Source: Nectonema munidae (Eukaryota; Nematomorpha; Nectonematoida; Nectonematidae). Taken from it: a stretch of DNA of 64,000 nt. The notes beneath the pieces were generated by a model. That model saw only the letters and a list, made by a program, of their open reading frames with translations. It made no database searches and was not told where the DNA came from. Positions within the stretch are counted from its first letter, which is position 1, and each line of letters opens with the position of its first letter. Position numbers and translations under genes: made by a program. Location of the stretch: assembly GCA_030549495.1 (NCBI GenBank), contig JAUIRK010000131.1, forward strand, positions 1-64,000, in the 5' to 3' direction. This document shows positions 13,301-22,988 of this stretch, in pieces.

Positions 13301-14565
13301 TTTATTGTTAAACACTTTTCTTATTTATATAGACACATGAGCTAAAAAGTATCATGCTTTTGGATATTATATTTATTAGTTTTTTATTTCAACACTGGAA
13401 AAACTACATTTTTCAATGATTTTCCTTTTTTGTTACACTGTATTAAATTTGAGTAGCTAAAATTTATTTTAATTATTTTGTGTTTGGATTTGGAACATCA
13501 ATAAATCGAGTTAAATTAAATTTAAACTTAATTTATTAAAATTTTAAATTTGGTTTAAAAATTTAATATTTTTAAATACTCCTAAAAATAAAAAGAATCG
13601 GGACTGAGGTATCAGAAGAAAGCATTAACGAAAATTCCCGATATTAAAAAAAACACGATTCCCGATTCTGTTTATCGTCCCATCACTAACATTAACCCTT
13701 TAAGCTCCAACAATGTGATTAAATCGGTAGGTTTTTTGAAAACTCATTGAAAGAGATGGCCAGCCATTAGTTTCAATTATCGGTGGCTCTAAAACACTAT
13801 TACGGTGTCAACACAAGTAAACAAAATGTCGCAATTACGATTTTTGAGTACTTTTTATTATATGCCTTAGATCGAAGTACATTCAAACTCGCAGTCCGTG
13901 AAAAATACTTGATTACTGATCTCTGACTAATCTCTGAGAGGATACATCTTCCAACCAAGTCCATACATTTTATGCTTAAATAAATTTAATTGAAGTAATT
14001 TATTCAAAAATCAAAAGTTGGATATGAGTAGACTTTATTAAGTTATTAGCTCACTCAAGGAGACTATATCGGGATGTACCAATCAATTCACATTCCCAAC
14101 CAATTAGATGTTATCTTTTCGTTTTTAAGAGACCTCGTACACCGTCAGACCGCGTGTACCGCTGTGAAACACGTTGGTCTTGGCGTGTTCGGCTTTGGCT
14201 GTGAAGACAGTCTGATCCACCTGCTGAACGTCGTTTATCCCAACGTCTTCGAAACTTCTCCCCACGTCATTCAAGCAGTCATGGATGCTTTTGATGGTTT
14301 GCGCATTTCTCTAGGCCCCATTCGCTTACTTTACTACATTCTACAGGTTTTACTACGCCTTCTTCACTCTTTCCAGTCTCTTTGATTTTTATTCATCGCC
14401 ATTTAGGGTTTATTTCATCCAGCGAGAAAAGCCAGAGATGTCTTCTGGAAGATTTATAACACTCTTTATATTGGCGCTCAAGATGCGCTTGTAGCTGGCT
14501 ATTCTAAAGTTGAGAATGATGAAAAAAATTACTACACAAGGAGTGAATTAGAGTACTTTTTGTGA
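1166..14565 (+). CDS. SF3B1: SF3B1, splicing factor 3B subunit 1, C-terminal half (11 exons; 5' end lies before the window)
   Basis: HEAT-repeat scaffold of the U2 snRNP SF3b complex, which clamps the branch-point helix during pre-mRNA splicing in the nucleus. Exons: 1166-1311, 5082-5228, 5484-5664, 7686-7852, 7909-8091, 8494-8672, 10792-10977, 11715-11839, 12750-12897, 14130-14346, 14407-14565. All have GT..AG borders and compatible phases. Together they give 1838 nt, ending in TGA at 14563. The product aligns without net gain or loss to human residues 693-1304, so the first ~690 residues lie upstream. Visible landmarks are DEQQKVRT (K700 position), GKG (K741/G742), the E902 position, and RRATV (R1074/V1078, the pladienolide pocket). 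The first exon starts with two bases of a split Gly codon. Identity is certain from near-invariant family sequence; exon borders are read by eye. Confidence 0.97.
1439..3499 (-). mobile_element. MULE-type DNA transposon with FLYWCH finger, in SF3B1 intron
   Basis: A 2.06-kb element flanked by a probable 10-bp target duplication, CCAATGAATA at 1429-1438 and CCAATGAACA at 3500-3509 (9 of 10 match). The terminal inverted repeats are about 90-110 bp and imperfect. Both contain gcaatacatcg followed by tcggtattttcatcgt or a close variant. The long TIRs, 9-10 bp duplication and transposase class agree with each other. It lies antisense inside the SF3B1 intron 1312-5081, so it is probably removed by splicing. 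Confidence 0.8.
1841..3110 (-). pseudogene. MULE transposase with N-terminal FLYWCH zinc finger, broken
   Basis: Read on the minus strand. From about 3110 a FLYWCH finger is visible (VDNGSQFV, then FWKC ... HCRARIHT ... HNH). Around 2450-2240 is the MULE core ([35 protein letters not shown]). Around 2210-2040 is the C-terminal part with WNCYDSA and NNTCERWHR. The pieces lie in different frames with several stops, and part of the catalytic core between 2460 and 2660 is missing or eroded. No function is expected beyond being a relic. Order and spacing match insect FLYWCH-MULE proteins as I remember them. Confidence 0.78.
3760..4090. repeat. GC-rich dispersed-looking repeat with G/C homopolymer
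   Basis: Islands such as gggggcctagctcccttgcc and a run of about 12 G at 4023 stand out from AT-rich flanks, and parts pair as inverted copies (gggggcaaaa / tgccccct). It looks like a degraded non-autonomous element, but no clear ends or duplication were found. Confidence 0.4.
4091..5081. other. SF3B1 intron remainder, nothing recognised
   Basis: AT-rich intron sequence up to the acceptor at 5081. No coding remnant or repeat structure seen. Confidence 0.6.
5082..5228 (+). CDS. SF3B1: SF3B1 exon, residues ~742-790
   Basis: 49 codons from [10 protein letters not shown] to KKIVLK. Acceptor gtaaaag, donor gtaagt, both phase 0. Sequence is almost identical to the vertebrate protein, including [14 protein letters not shown]. 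Confidence 0.93.
5484..5664 (+). CDS. SF3B1: SF3B1 exon, residues ~791-851
   Basis: Acceptor atttaag; starts VVKQCC and ends ...APEII plus the first base of a Gly codon before gtattt. Contains [13 protein letters not shown], invariant in the family. Confidence 0.93.
6113..6685. mobile_element. hAT-type non-autonomous element (MITE), in SF3B1 intron
   Basis: Ends CAGGCATGTCAAACTCG on the left and GTTTGACATGGCTA on the right are inverted copies of the common hAT terminus CAGGGGTGTCAAAC. Flanking octamers CTGTAAGA (6105-6112) and GTGTAAGA (6686-6693) match 7 of 8. The ends carry ggccgcac / gggccgca motifs; the interior has no coding sequence. Confidence 0.75.
6868..7019 (+). mobile_element. tRNA-derived SINE, in SF3B1 intron
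   Basis: A 152-bp insertion with tRNA-like promoter boxes: A box near 6881-6892 (gataggtagagg) and B box ggttcgaaccc near 6928. An unrelated body follows, with an A-rich tail ending caaaaaaaaag. It is bracketed by an exact 16-bp duplication, GAAGGTAGTCAGTCAC at 6852-6867 and 7020-7035, the mark of LINE-type target-primed insertion. The acceptor arms do not pair, so it is not a working tRNA gene. Confidence 0.88.
7686..7852 (+). CDS. SF3B1: SF3B1 exon, residues ~851-906
   Basis: Acceptor tttatag; completes the split Gly, then RVVDDLKDE to FQEQTSE. The Glu of FQEQ is at the E902 position. The donor is gttagt rather than gtaagt, and the next intron is only 56 bp. Confidence 0.92.
7909..8091 (+). 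CDS. SF3B1: SF3B1 exon, residues ~907-967
   Basis: 61 codons from DVIMLDGFG to MKSCQE, acceptor ctatttag, donor gtattt. Carries the conserved [24 protein letters not shown] segment. Confidence 0.93.
8494..8672 (+). CDS. SF3B1: SF3B1 exon, residues ~968-1027
   Basis: Acceptor cttttcag; EKLMGHLG to LTPILKN plus AG of a split Arg codon before gtatcg. Includes [16 protein letters not shown]. Confidence 0.93.
8673..10791. other. SF3B1 intron, nothing recognised
   Basis: 2.1 kb of AT-rich intron. Short open frames near 9300-9900 have no protein-like composition. A TA-rich microsatellite lies at about 9714-9730. Confidence 0.6.
10792..10977 (+). CDS. SF3B1: SF3B1 exon, residues ~1027-1089 (pladienolide pocket)
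   Basis: Acceptor cttcttag; [19 protein letters not shown] to YIAKAI, then GG of a split Gly codon. By counting from the C-terminus (human length 1304), RRATV places Arg at 1074 and Val at 1078, and the Leu before KAHKK at 1066. These are positions where resistance to SF3B inhibitors is known. Confidence 0.93.
11715..11839 (+). CDS. SF3B1: SF3B1 exon, residues ~1089-1131
   Basis: Acceptor tttctag; [20 protein letters not shown] to PFTVLP plus one base, donor gtaaat. Confidence 0.93.
12042..12170. mobile_element. piggyBac-type MITE, 129 bp
   Basis: Flanked by TTAA on both sides (12038-12041 and 12171-12174), with TIRs CCCATTAAGT / acTTAATGGG. Just inside the left end is the palindrome GTTCCCATTTGGGAAC. 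Same family as the copy at 27019. Lies in the SF3B1 intron 11840-12749. Confidence 0.85.
12750..12897 (+). CDS. SF3B1: SF3B1 exon, residues ~1131-1180
   Basis: Acceptor ctttcag; [16 protein letters not shown] to LLADALADR with a split last Arg codon, donor gtaatt. Confidence 0.93.
12898..14129. other. SF3B1 intron with a possible solo MITE end
   Basis: Mostly featureless AT-rich intron. At 13692 the string TTAACCCTTTAAGCTCCAAC resembles the left end of the 129-bp piggyBac MITE, but no partner end was found. Confidence 0.45.
14130..14346 (+). CDS. SF3B1: SF3B1 exon, residues ~1180-1252
   Basis: Acceptor tttttaag; [19 protein letters not shown] to LYYILQ, donor gttttact. Noticeably more GC than its flanks. 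Slightly more diverged from vertebrates than earlier exons. Confidence 0.93.
14407..14565 (+). CDS. SF3B1: SF3B1 last exon, residues ~1253-1304 and stop
   Basis: Acceptor catttag; [18 protein letters not shown] to ELEYFL followed by TGA. The family ends the same way, so the C-terminus is complete. Confidence 0.94.
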   Translation, partial: GLFHPARKARDVFWKIYNTLYIGAQDALVAGYSKVENDEKNYYTRSELEYFL

Positions 14566-14682
14566 AGATCAGAAGTCTATCGCAATTTTATAAACACCTA
14601 AATTATCTTCTCAATGATCTTATGTGCTTGTTCGCGTGTCCTTATTCATTCATTCATATATATCAAATTTACGAGATTATTA

Positions 14683-14688
14683 AATAAA
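14683..14688 (+). promoter_or_regulatory. Probable SF3B1 polyadenylation signal
   Basis: AATAAA about 118 bases after the SF3B1 stop, in AT-rich sequence. It is the first canonical hexamer downstream. Confidence 0.55.
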
Positions 14689-16350
14689 TAATTGGTTTTC
14701 CATTTCCTTTACCTATTCTTTGATGAGGTGCGAAATACATTTTGAAAATTGAGGGAATCTATAAAAATCGAAGAACACCTGAAAAAGCCACACTTTGAAC
14801 TCAAACGTTTCTCACTTAGTACACGCACTATTCTGTAAATATGTAAAGCCGCAAAGGCTGAGCCAAACTTTTGTAGCAAGAATATTTTCACCATAGAATA
14901 GAACGTCATAGCCAACTTTATTTTATAGAGGGCATATTTGAGCTTTTCTCAACTATCAACTCTATGGAAATAACTAATTCAATGAAATTTTTGTGTACTT
15001 ACCTACTGATCCCTATTTCAAATATAAAATCTTTGTGTTCTCTCTAATGAAGATATTTACACAGATTAGTGTGCTGGAGGAAATATTTTTCTTCAAAAAT
15101 TCATATGAGTACCTAGTTCTATAAAGTAGCTGAACGGTAAAAATAATATGCCATTTTTGTCACAAAAATTAATATTGGCGCACACTCATCTTTCCCAGTT
15201 TTTAAATTGACCCTTTCCGCGTTAGTTATTGTCTAATTACTTTGTTAGTAGTGGCTTAGGAGAAATTTAATAATAGGAAATGAGCAAAATAGGGAATTTT
15301 GGAAATGTTAAATAAAGTAGTTAATTTTTGAATATATTTCATGGCTGTAAACACCGACTAGAACCTAGTTTGCAGGAAAAGTAGCCGTAAAACCGTTTAT
15401 TATTATTGCTAGCTTAGCTTTAGCAGTTTAGTCTGATTTTTTCTAGCCAAAGTAATTTAAAGGTAAAATAAGTAATTGGAACGCAACTGTATAAAATTTG
15501 AGTTTGCTCAATTGTTTCGGATATTTAAAGTCGGATGAATTTGTCTTGTATAAAATGAAGTTCTCTATTTTTGATGTTATTTCCTTAAAAATTGTAAGAA
15601 GAATAATAGAAATTCATTATGTCCAGAAATTCAAAAGCCTGCAATGATATTTTCATCGTTAAAGTTAGAAAACGTTTATATAAGTATTGATTTGGGTATC
15701 TTAATTTTTTCTTTAAAATACCTAACACACTATTATTTGTAAAAAAAATTTGTCACTTAAGATTTTTAATATACTCTATTTTTTGTAAATAATTCTTTTT
15801 TAACCAATTATCTTTTTCTCTCAAGTAAATTAGATGATTTACAACTTTAATTTGAAATAAAAATGATTCTTTTGATGATTTACAGCAGAATTTCCAAACG
15901 TTTTGTTATTTTGCCCTGCACCGAGTTCAGCCATTCAGATGTCTCCTTTCATGTGTAAGAGAGAAGGAGTAGTCAGTCAATAGACTAACTCATTTTAAAA
16001 TGTGCAAATATACTTGTAAACATATAGTTACATGGTAAAGCAGATAGTGAGCCGTTATTGGTAACTAAAACGGGTTTTGTTTGTTCGTGTCTACTTTAAA
16101 GTTAGATTGGGTGATGGTCCTTTTTCATTGTATCAATAACAGAGTTAGTTTGGGCAAGTCTACAACGTGTGTTTCAGCTCGAGTTTGTCGCGTGCCTTGG
16201 ACATGATGTGAATTAAAGTAGAAAATCTGGACTCATAAAATCACGTTGTGGAAAGCAAAATGAAGACAAGGTTTTAGTTTTGCCATGAGAGCAATCCAAT
16301 CTCCTTTTCTATGACAATTAAAATATAAAATAATAGATAATATTTTTAAA
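14689..16350. other. Intergenic stretch, nothing recognised
   Basis: AT-rich sequence after the SF3B1 poly(A) signal. Open frames here lack domain-like sequence. Confidence 0.55.
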
Positions 16351-16351
16351 T

Positions 16352-16420
16352 TCAAAAATTTCTATAAATATAAAATATTGAAAGAAGAGGACACTTTATT
16401 TTTAATATGAAACAACCAGT
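16352..16420 (+). repeat. Left arm of an inverted duplication flanking a piggyBac
   Basis: About 70 bp, including gaaagaagaggacact, matches the reverse complement of 18862-18932 with few differences. It lies just outside the piggyBac end at 16430. Confidence 0.8.
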
Positions 16421-16429
16421 TTTGGCGTA

Positions 16430-18754
16430 CCCTTTTACGCCGGCGGGACATATATCCCACAAGTTTTATCTGAAATTAATTTCAATTATATATGTGCAAA
16501 ATTCAATCAATAAGACATGATTAAAAATACGTTTTTGTAAACAGGTTATTTACTAATATTTTTTTGTTTTAGGCTGTTTTTATGTTAAAAATAGGAAATT
16601 GAAATCATTTTTCTTTTATCTCTTCTTTTTGTAGAATCAAGACAGAAATGGCAAAATTAAGAATGTATTATAAAAAAATAAATATTTTGTCCCTATAGGC
16701 AGAAAGCGGAAATTTTTCAATAAAAACAATAAGGTAAAGAAGAATACAATATATTACAATAAAATAAAAATATTTGTATTTATAATCGATAAAATGATTT
16801 TTAGTTTAAAATATAATAATTTTTTAATACTCAATAAAACATAAATTTAAAATGGCTTCATGTAATTTACGCACAAGAATTTTTAATCATAATAAAATGG
16901 TATCGAACAAATTGTGTTAGCTGATAACAGTGATGCATCAGATGTTGATTATAATTTGGATGAGGAAGATATCAATTTTTTAGAAGAGGAGAATTATTTT
17001 AGAATTTATTCTAAAATAGTTCACTTGCGTGGTTAGATGAGCTTAAAAGTAAATCCAAACAATCAGAGAATAAATATAATTGGAAGTTTGGAAAGACAGA
17101 AAGTTGGACTAAAAAAGGTGAAATGGAAAGTATTGTATTAAACAAAGAATTTTCTTATGGAAGAATAAATCTTACAAATTTGAGTCCTTTTGAAGTGTTT
17201 TGCGAAGTTTCTGACTTGGAAAACTTGTTAAAGTAACCTTATGCATAACAGAATGGAGTAAATTCCAAAGTGAGTGATGAAGAAATGAGAGCTTATTTGG
17301 AATGAATATTGTCATGGGGTATCATGTGTTACCTGATTTACACGATTATTGGTCGGGTGAACCGGATTTAAATGTTCCTTTTGTATCAAATGTTATGCCA
17401 AGAGAACATTTCAAAGCCATTAGATCGAATTTTCATTTCAATGACAACTCAAAAATTGGGCAAACTGATGACAAAAATCAAGATAAAGGTTTCAAAGTGA
17501 GACCCATCATTGAACTTTTCAACAAATCTTTTTTAAAAGCACGAGAACCAACTTTGAATCAGTTAATAGACGAACACATATCATTCAAGGGTAGAAACTC
17601 TATGAAACAGTATATCAAAAACAAAATAAAATGGGCTTTCGAAGTTTTTTGTAGATGTTAAAGTGATGATGGATATCTTTATGAATTCGATATTTATACA
17701 CGCAAAAAAGAAGAACTTGGACCGAATTGGGAACTGAAATTGACAGAAAAGCTTCAAGGTTTATCTTGTTATGTTTTTTTCGACAATTATTACTCATTAA
17801 TAAACCTGATGAATATTTTATACAACCATAAAATATTTTCAATTGCAACAAATCAAGAAGAGGTTTACCAAATTTCATACTAGATAAAAAAATGAAGAGG
17901 AGAAATTCTGAGTGTTTTATTCATCCAAATCAAATATATGTGTTACAAAATGGTAAGATCAGTAATTTTGATTTCAAATTTTTTCAATAACAAGGACGTT
18001 ACTGTTTCAAGAAGAGGAAAAAGGGTTTACTGATAAAATCGAAATACGCTGTCCTGTCATGGTCAAGAAATATAATCAAAGCATGAATGGTGTAGATATA
18101 CTTGATCAGAAAATAAGCTATTATATAAAAGATATTGTAAAAAGTATTATAGTAAAATTTTCTTTGACTTGTTTACAGTTTGCCTGGTGAATTCTCACAT
18201 CATTTTCACTAAGAATTCTGATAAAATTTATGATTTGAAACAGTTTATAAGAATTATTGCGAGAGAGCTAATCAACAATTTTAGTTCAAGGAATAAAGCT
18301 GCACCAAACTTCATCTTTTCCAAAAGAACTATAGTCACCCCAAGGCCATCAGAAAGTGAGCATGTGATGTTGAAATGCATCAAACGCCAAAGATGTTTGC
18401 TTTGTTCTAAAAGAAATGTCGAAAATTGAACCAACAACTCTTCTTCAAAATGCAAAGTTTTTTTGTGTTTCAGGGCAAATAGAAATTGTCTCGCTCTTTA
18501 TCATTAATAGAGTTTCAAATTTTATTAAATGATTTTTAATCATAGTATAAAATGAAATCTTTCTTCTAAGACTCTTTTAAAACATTTTTGCCATTCCTCT
18601 GCCCATGGGGACAAACATGTCCCATTTCAGTGTAAAGTAATGGAGATAGGTTTGTGTTTATTTTATCTAATTTATATCTTTTGAACAAAAATAATAATAA
18701 GTAAACAAAACATTTATTAAAATAAAAAATTTAAACCTTATGGGCGGCAAAGGG
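16430..18754 (+). mobile_element. piggyBac-like element (copy 1)
   Basis: Left end CCCTTTTACGCCGGC at 16430, then the short palindrome GGGACATATATCCC. Right end GGGCGGCAAAGGG closes at 18754. A subterminal repeat near 18605 holds a second palindrome, GGGACAAACATGTCCC. The expected TTAA duplication is not intact (cgta left, ataa right), which suggests decay or rearrangement. It encloses the transposase relic below. Confidence 0.7.
16852..18507 (+). pseudogene. piggyBac transposase, broken
   Basis: DDE transposase (Tnp_1_7 type). The longest intact stretch is 17302-17661 with MPREHFKAIRSNFHF and the catalytic-region LIDEHISFKGRNS. After a frameshift near 17640 come KLQGLSCYVFFDNYYS, then PVMVKKYNQSMNGVDILDQK near 18057-18113. 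A cysteine-rich C-terminal domain follows (CIKRQRCLLCSK, then after another shift CKVFLCF ... CLALYH ending at 18507). There are several stops in the first 400 bp. A dead copy, but all family segments are present in order. Confidence 0.85.
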
Positions 18755-18861
18755 ATAAACCTATTTATCAAGTTTGTAGATAAAATAAAACAAATGGGAA
18801 GACAGCCTTTGAAATGAAATATTGGTAAGAGAAGCCTGTTTTTCTTAATAAAGAGGGTCGT

Positions 18862-18932
18862 TGTTTCATATTAAAAATAGTGTCCTCTTCTTTCAATATT
18901 TTATACTTATAGAAATTTTTGAATTTTAATCC
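18862..18932 (-). repeat. Right arm of the inverted duplication flanking piggyBac copy 1
   Basis: Reverse complement of 16352-16420, lying about 110 bp beyond the piggyBac right end. The match includes agtgtcctcttctttc and atagaaatttttgaatttt. Confidence 0.8.
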
Positions 18933-19611
18933 AATGGACATTACCGGCAAGCCCATACTTTCTAAATATATCCCACCGCTTCTGTGTGTCATAGTATGCG
19001 TATTTCAGATGCTCCTGTCCAACGATCCGAGCCTTATCTTTTTTCCGAATTTTTTTCTTATCTATTTTCCGAGATTTTTTTCCGAAACTTAGTGCCCTCT
19101 ATCTACAATAGACATGCTCTCCCCTTTAAACATTAGAATATCCAGCAAAGCTTTTTTATTGCTAATAAACAGTGCAATTAATTATTTTCCCCTTGTTAGC
19201 CTTGAATTTACCCCAATTCGGGAAACTCTGATTTACAGCATAACTTAAAAATTTTTAAGTATGGACTTAATTTGTTTCCAGCTTCAATATGTACCTGAGC
19301 CTTATTTGTCCTTGAAATTAATTAAAAATTTACATCAAATTGCGACTGAGTGAGGCGTTAAAGTTGAGTTTCTTCATTAATGAAGGTGCCTTTAGTTATA
19401 CTTACTTTCTACAAACTCCATTGAATCGCAAAGCTAAGATACATTCATTCATCTCACTCGTCGACAAATAAGCCACAGTTTCCTTCTTTCGAGTTGAAAC
19501 CTAATAGCCGGGAGGAGAGTCTCAAAGTCAGGTTCGTCTTCCTTGCCAATTTTTGGTAAGTTGCTTTCTTAAACATCATTAAAAATCAGGGTAAAAATAT
19601 GAGAATAATCT
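18933..19611. other. Intergenic, nothing recognised
   Basis: AT-rich, no element ends or coding remnant seen. Confidence 0.5.
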
Positions 19612-19620
19612 TTCAATCAA

Positions 19621-19770
19621 TCCAGGGGGCGTGAGTAGGGTTGGTTAGATGCTGGATTCGATAACTCAAGGTCTTGGGTTCGATCCCGCATCAAGCCTGC
19701 TTTCCTCATAGTTCGATACAAGCGGCGCAATTGTGCCTTCTCGATGAAAACACCCCGGGGTACCTTTACC
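19621..19770 (+). mobile_element. tRNA-derived SINE, second family, plus copy
   Basis: tRNA-like head with A box (gtagggttggttagatgc) and B box gggttcgatcccgc near 19675-19688. The body includes gcggcgcaattgtgccttct and a ggggtacctttacc end. Flanked by TTCAATCAA at 19612-19620 and 19771-19779. A minus-strand copy lies at 56795-56938. Confidence 0.82.
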
Positions 19771-19779
19771 TTCAATCAA

Positions 19780-20931
19780 CAGCAGCCAAGCCATCTGTCT
19801 CCATTATTTTGTTTTCCTATTAATCGATTGCACGTAATTCAACTCTGTTTCATGTTTAATCATCTGTCACCGTTTCGAGAACATCACTCCAAATTGTGGA
19901 GTAAAAAAAATTAATATGATCTTTTATTCAAAGATTTATTGTTTTGGATTTTATATTAAAAATAGATTTTGAGATATCTTTGTTTGCGTTTTTATAATTT
20001 TATATAAGGCCTTTACAAAATTTGCAATCAAGTTCATATTTTGTTGGAAGCTTTTTTCTCTCAAATTTGTAGAATTCTTTTTGTATTATGTGTTATGTAG
20101 TCAATTAACTGGATTTTATTATTCAGTTATCTATTTGATTAATTTTACTATTATTATTGAAAAAATCCTTTTATTTCAAAAAAACTATTATTTGTGTTGA
20201 TAATGCTCAATAACATTCCAACTGATATATTACTTATGGAACTACTAAGGCTTATATTTTATAGACGAGGGGATAGTTGTTCTCTCATATGGCTTCTTAG
20301 TGAGTCCGATTACCTCCTAAATGTGTTGCTTACTTTGTCGTTTTTGGTATCCGGTTTGGAGAGGTGTGCATTTTTACAGAAACAAAACCAAAATGTTTTC
20401 ACGACTATTTTAATTTTTTTTAATTCATTTTCAATATTTTGAACTACTTAAAATGAAAAAAAAATATTTTTATCAATTTATTATAAGTTCAAAGAAGCGA
20501 AAACCCCAAATCTCCGCAAAACTTTTCGAAAATGCAAAATATATATTTTTTTTAATTGAATTATTTATTTTTGATTTGAAACAATTAAAACGGTGAAATA
20601 CATGCAGTTTTATTTAGCTTGTTTGAAAAAATTAACGTTTCGTCAAGTTTTGAGAAGATTTTAGATTGTTTTGGTTTATTTGTGTAAAGAGTCACAAGCG
20701 AGAAAATAATATAAATCCCAGTAAATAGAAAAACAACACCAAGAAAAAGACGTCTAATATTTACACCCCTTTGTATCACATGTGTGCAGCTCAATTTATA
20801 TGGAAATTCTTGTTCTTGCTCACGTTTAAATGTAGCTCTCTTCATAATCTCAATTTTTTGTATATTTTTATTCAAAATTAAAAGATCATACAAATTTTAG
20901 TCAAACAGTTAAGATAATGGATCTTTTCGCT
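19780..20931. other. Intergenic, nothing recognised
   Basis: AT-rich. Open frames at 20194-20442 and 20585-20893 show hydrophobic, low-complexity translations without family resemblance. Confidence 0.5.
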
Positions 20932-21171
20932 TTCACTTCCGCGAAAACTATGAAACCAAAGTACACTTTTCTAATGCAGTTTTTTCCTAAAATGTAATTA
21001 TTTTTTTCGAGAAATGAAAAATAAAAAAGTTATGGCTATTTAAAGTTCTTTATTTCCTATGCATTTGTTAAGAACACAAAATCTTTAAAAAACACAACGT
21101 TTTTTAAAAATTTTCACAAAAAAAAAGTTATGGCTATTTAAACGTGTTTATTTACTTTCACAAAAATCTTT

Positions 21172-22525
21172 AAAATTTAGAAATATTTTCTAGTACCACC
21201 TTGAATAAGTCTTGTCCCTTATGCTGGCGACGCCAATTAAATTCACATAAGTAACCATCTATCATTTCACGCTTAGTTCCACAGTGCCTTTTGTTACTTT
21301 CAGCGTTTTAGCAAATTCAAGGTGCTTTCATTTTTTTGTGTGTGAGCTCCAGTCATAGGATCTACAAAGTTTTCACTTTAAATGCTTAAAGTTGTACCCA
21401 GAAATATCCTTCATATGCCTTCCACATGTCGCTAACGATCGTACTACCTCGTAGAATGTTTTCCTTGATGCAGCCCTGCAGTGTACTCCGTCTCTTTGCT
21501 CTACCGCATATAGAAAGACATCTCTAGTTTCTTTACAAACGCCTCCAAACACCCACTGCTCCTTCAGCATTCTTCCTTGATTGTACTTTCTTTTAGCATA
21601 GACTGTTTCATCAATTTCCACGGTGCAGTTTGGACTCCAATCTTTACAGCAGTGGTTCCCAACCTTTTTTATCCCGTTCCCCATTTTTCAGTCACTTTTT
21701 TACCTGTGGACCCCTACAACTGAATAGTTTGAGCCAACAAAATTAATCAAAGATTTTTATGCAAAAAATAATTGTAGTCATCTGATTAAATCGTATGCTT
21801 ATTCATATGAAATCAGAGAAATCGTAAAGCCTGACATAAAATGTGAATAAAATTTTTTTTCAATTAAAATATAAATTTTTCAAAAACATTGTAACTAATA
21901 AAAAGCATATATAAACATTCAAAATATAAAACTTTAGAAAAGGGAAGAAAATATTTATTTAAAAAAGCTCTAAATATATATATTTATATTGATTTGGAAA
22001 ATAGAAGTATATTAAAGGAGATTCAGCATAAGTAGTTGAAGTAGAATTTCCATGGACCCCTTCAAATACTTCCATGGACCCCCGGTTGGAAACCACTGCT
22101 TTACAGGTTTGTTTAATATTTCATGGGCACACACGTGAAACGAAAACGTTAGGTTAGGTCAGGTCTCAATGTTAACCATCCTTTCTTAGATCGTTGTTGT
22201 AGTCTACAACCGCGTCATGGCTAATACCCAGTTCGTCCCTGCAAAATTTTATGCTCGTGTATTCTTTTGTCCATGCATAGATGAATTCAATGATTTTATT
22301 CATGGGCAAAGTAGATCCTTCTAGCCACGTTTTTTTGCGTACTTCTTCCCGACAACGACCCTTGTGGCATCTCCAGGAAGACCTCTTGTAATCTATGGTC
22401 ATTGGATGGTGTTTCTGGCACAATTTCTCTTTCGGTATTATTCCGTGGTTCTGCAGAAAGTTGACAGCTTCATTGGATTGGAGGTGTTCCCCAAACAACT
22501 TTAGACTATATTCGTCGCTAGCCAT
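21172..22525 (-). pseudogene. Merlin (IS1016/ISXO2-like) transposase, interrupted
   Basis: From the ATG at 22525: MASDEYSLKLFGEHLQ, a CxxxH...WRCHKGRCRE region, and HDAVVDYNNDLR. After the MITE follow DWSPNCTVEIDETVY (the first catalytic Asp context) and KEQWVFGGVCKETRDVFLY, then with shifts SGYNFKHLKVKTL and the tail NKRHCGTKREMIDGYL to about 21172. This matches the single-domain DDE transposase of Merlin elements. At least one stop near 22172, a MITE and later frameshifts make it inactive. Confidence 0.85.
21650..22098. mobile_element. hAT MITE (449 bp) inserted in the Merlin transposase
   Basis: Ends CAGTGGTTCCCAACC and GGTTGGAAACCACTG. An exact 8-bp duplication, CTTTACAG, lies at 21642-21649 and 22099-22106. 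It carries ggacccc motifs near both ends and has no coding sequence. The insertion is younger than the Merlin copy it disrupts. Confidence 0.93.
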
Positions 22526-22988
22526 ATTATCTGAGGAAAAAATCAAAATTAAGTTTCTTAACAAATGCATAGGAAATAAACACATTTAAATAGCCATAAC
22601 TTTTTTATTTTTCATTTCTCGAAAAAAATAATTACATTTTCGGAAAGAGCTTTCAGAAAGCCCAAAAAACTGCATTAGAAAAGTGTACTTTGGTTTCATA
22701 GTTTTCGAGGAGGTAATGTTGCACTATCCGTGCATTGATGAAAAGCAATTTTAATTGGAAAGAAGTTGTTCAATGATATAATACTGGAGTAAAAAGCCCA
22801 TGTCCTGTTAATTTCAAGTTAAAATAAAGTTAGATCTAAATAAGAAACATTTAATAAGTTTAAAATATCTGATTTTTTGTTTTTGAGGTTTTTTTTTATC
22901 TCAATAATAATTCATCTAACCAATGTTTCTGAGAAAAACTTAGAAAGCAAACCAACAAAAAATAAAAGTTTTATTATATTCAATTTAA

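Larger units (their letters stand above)
20942..22707 (-). mobile_element. Merlin DNA transposon with long inverted ends, split by a MITE
   Basis: Ends begin CGAAAACTATGAAACC at 20942 and, inverted, finish at 22707. The TIRs run about 130-160 bp; the left one lacks about 23 bp present in the right. Both contain aaaaaagttatggctattt, and an extra partial copy lies at 21118-21170. No convincing 8-bp flank duplication was seen; similarity may extend about 9 bp further out on each side. The interior encodes the IS1595-type transposase relic on the minus strand. Confidence 0.8.

Noticed and set aside
19621-19695. Possible tRNA gene
   Set aside because: Same reason: tRNA-like head of a SINE with a related copy on the other strand at 56.8 kb.
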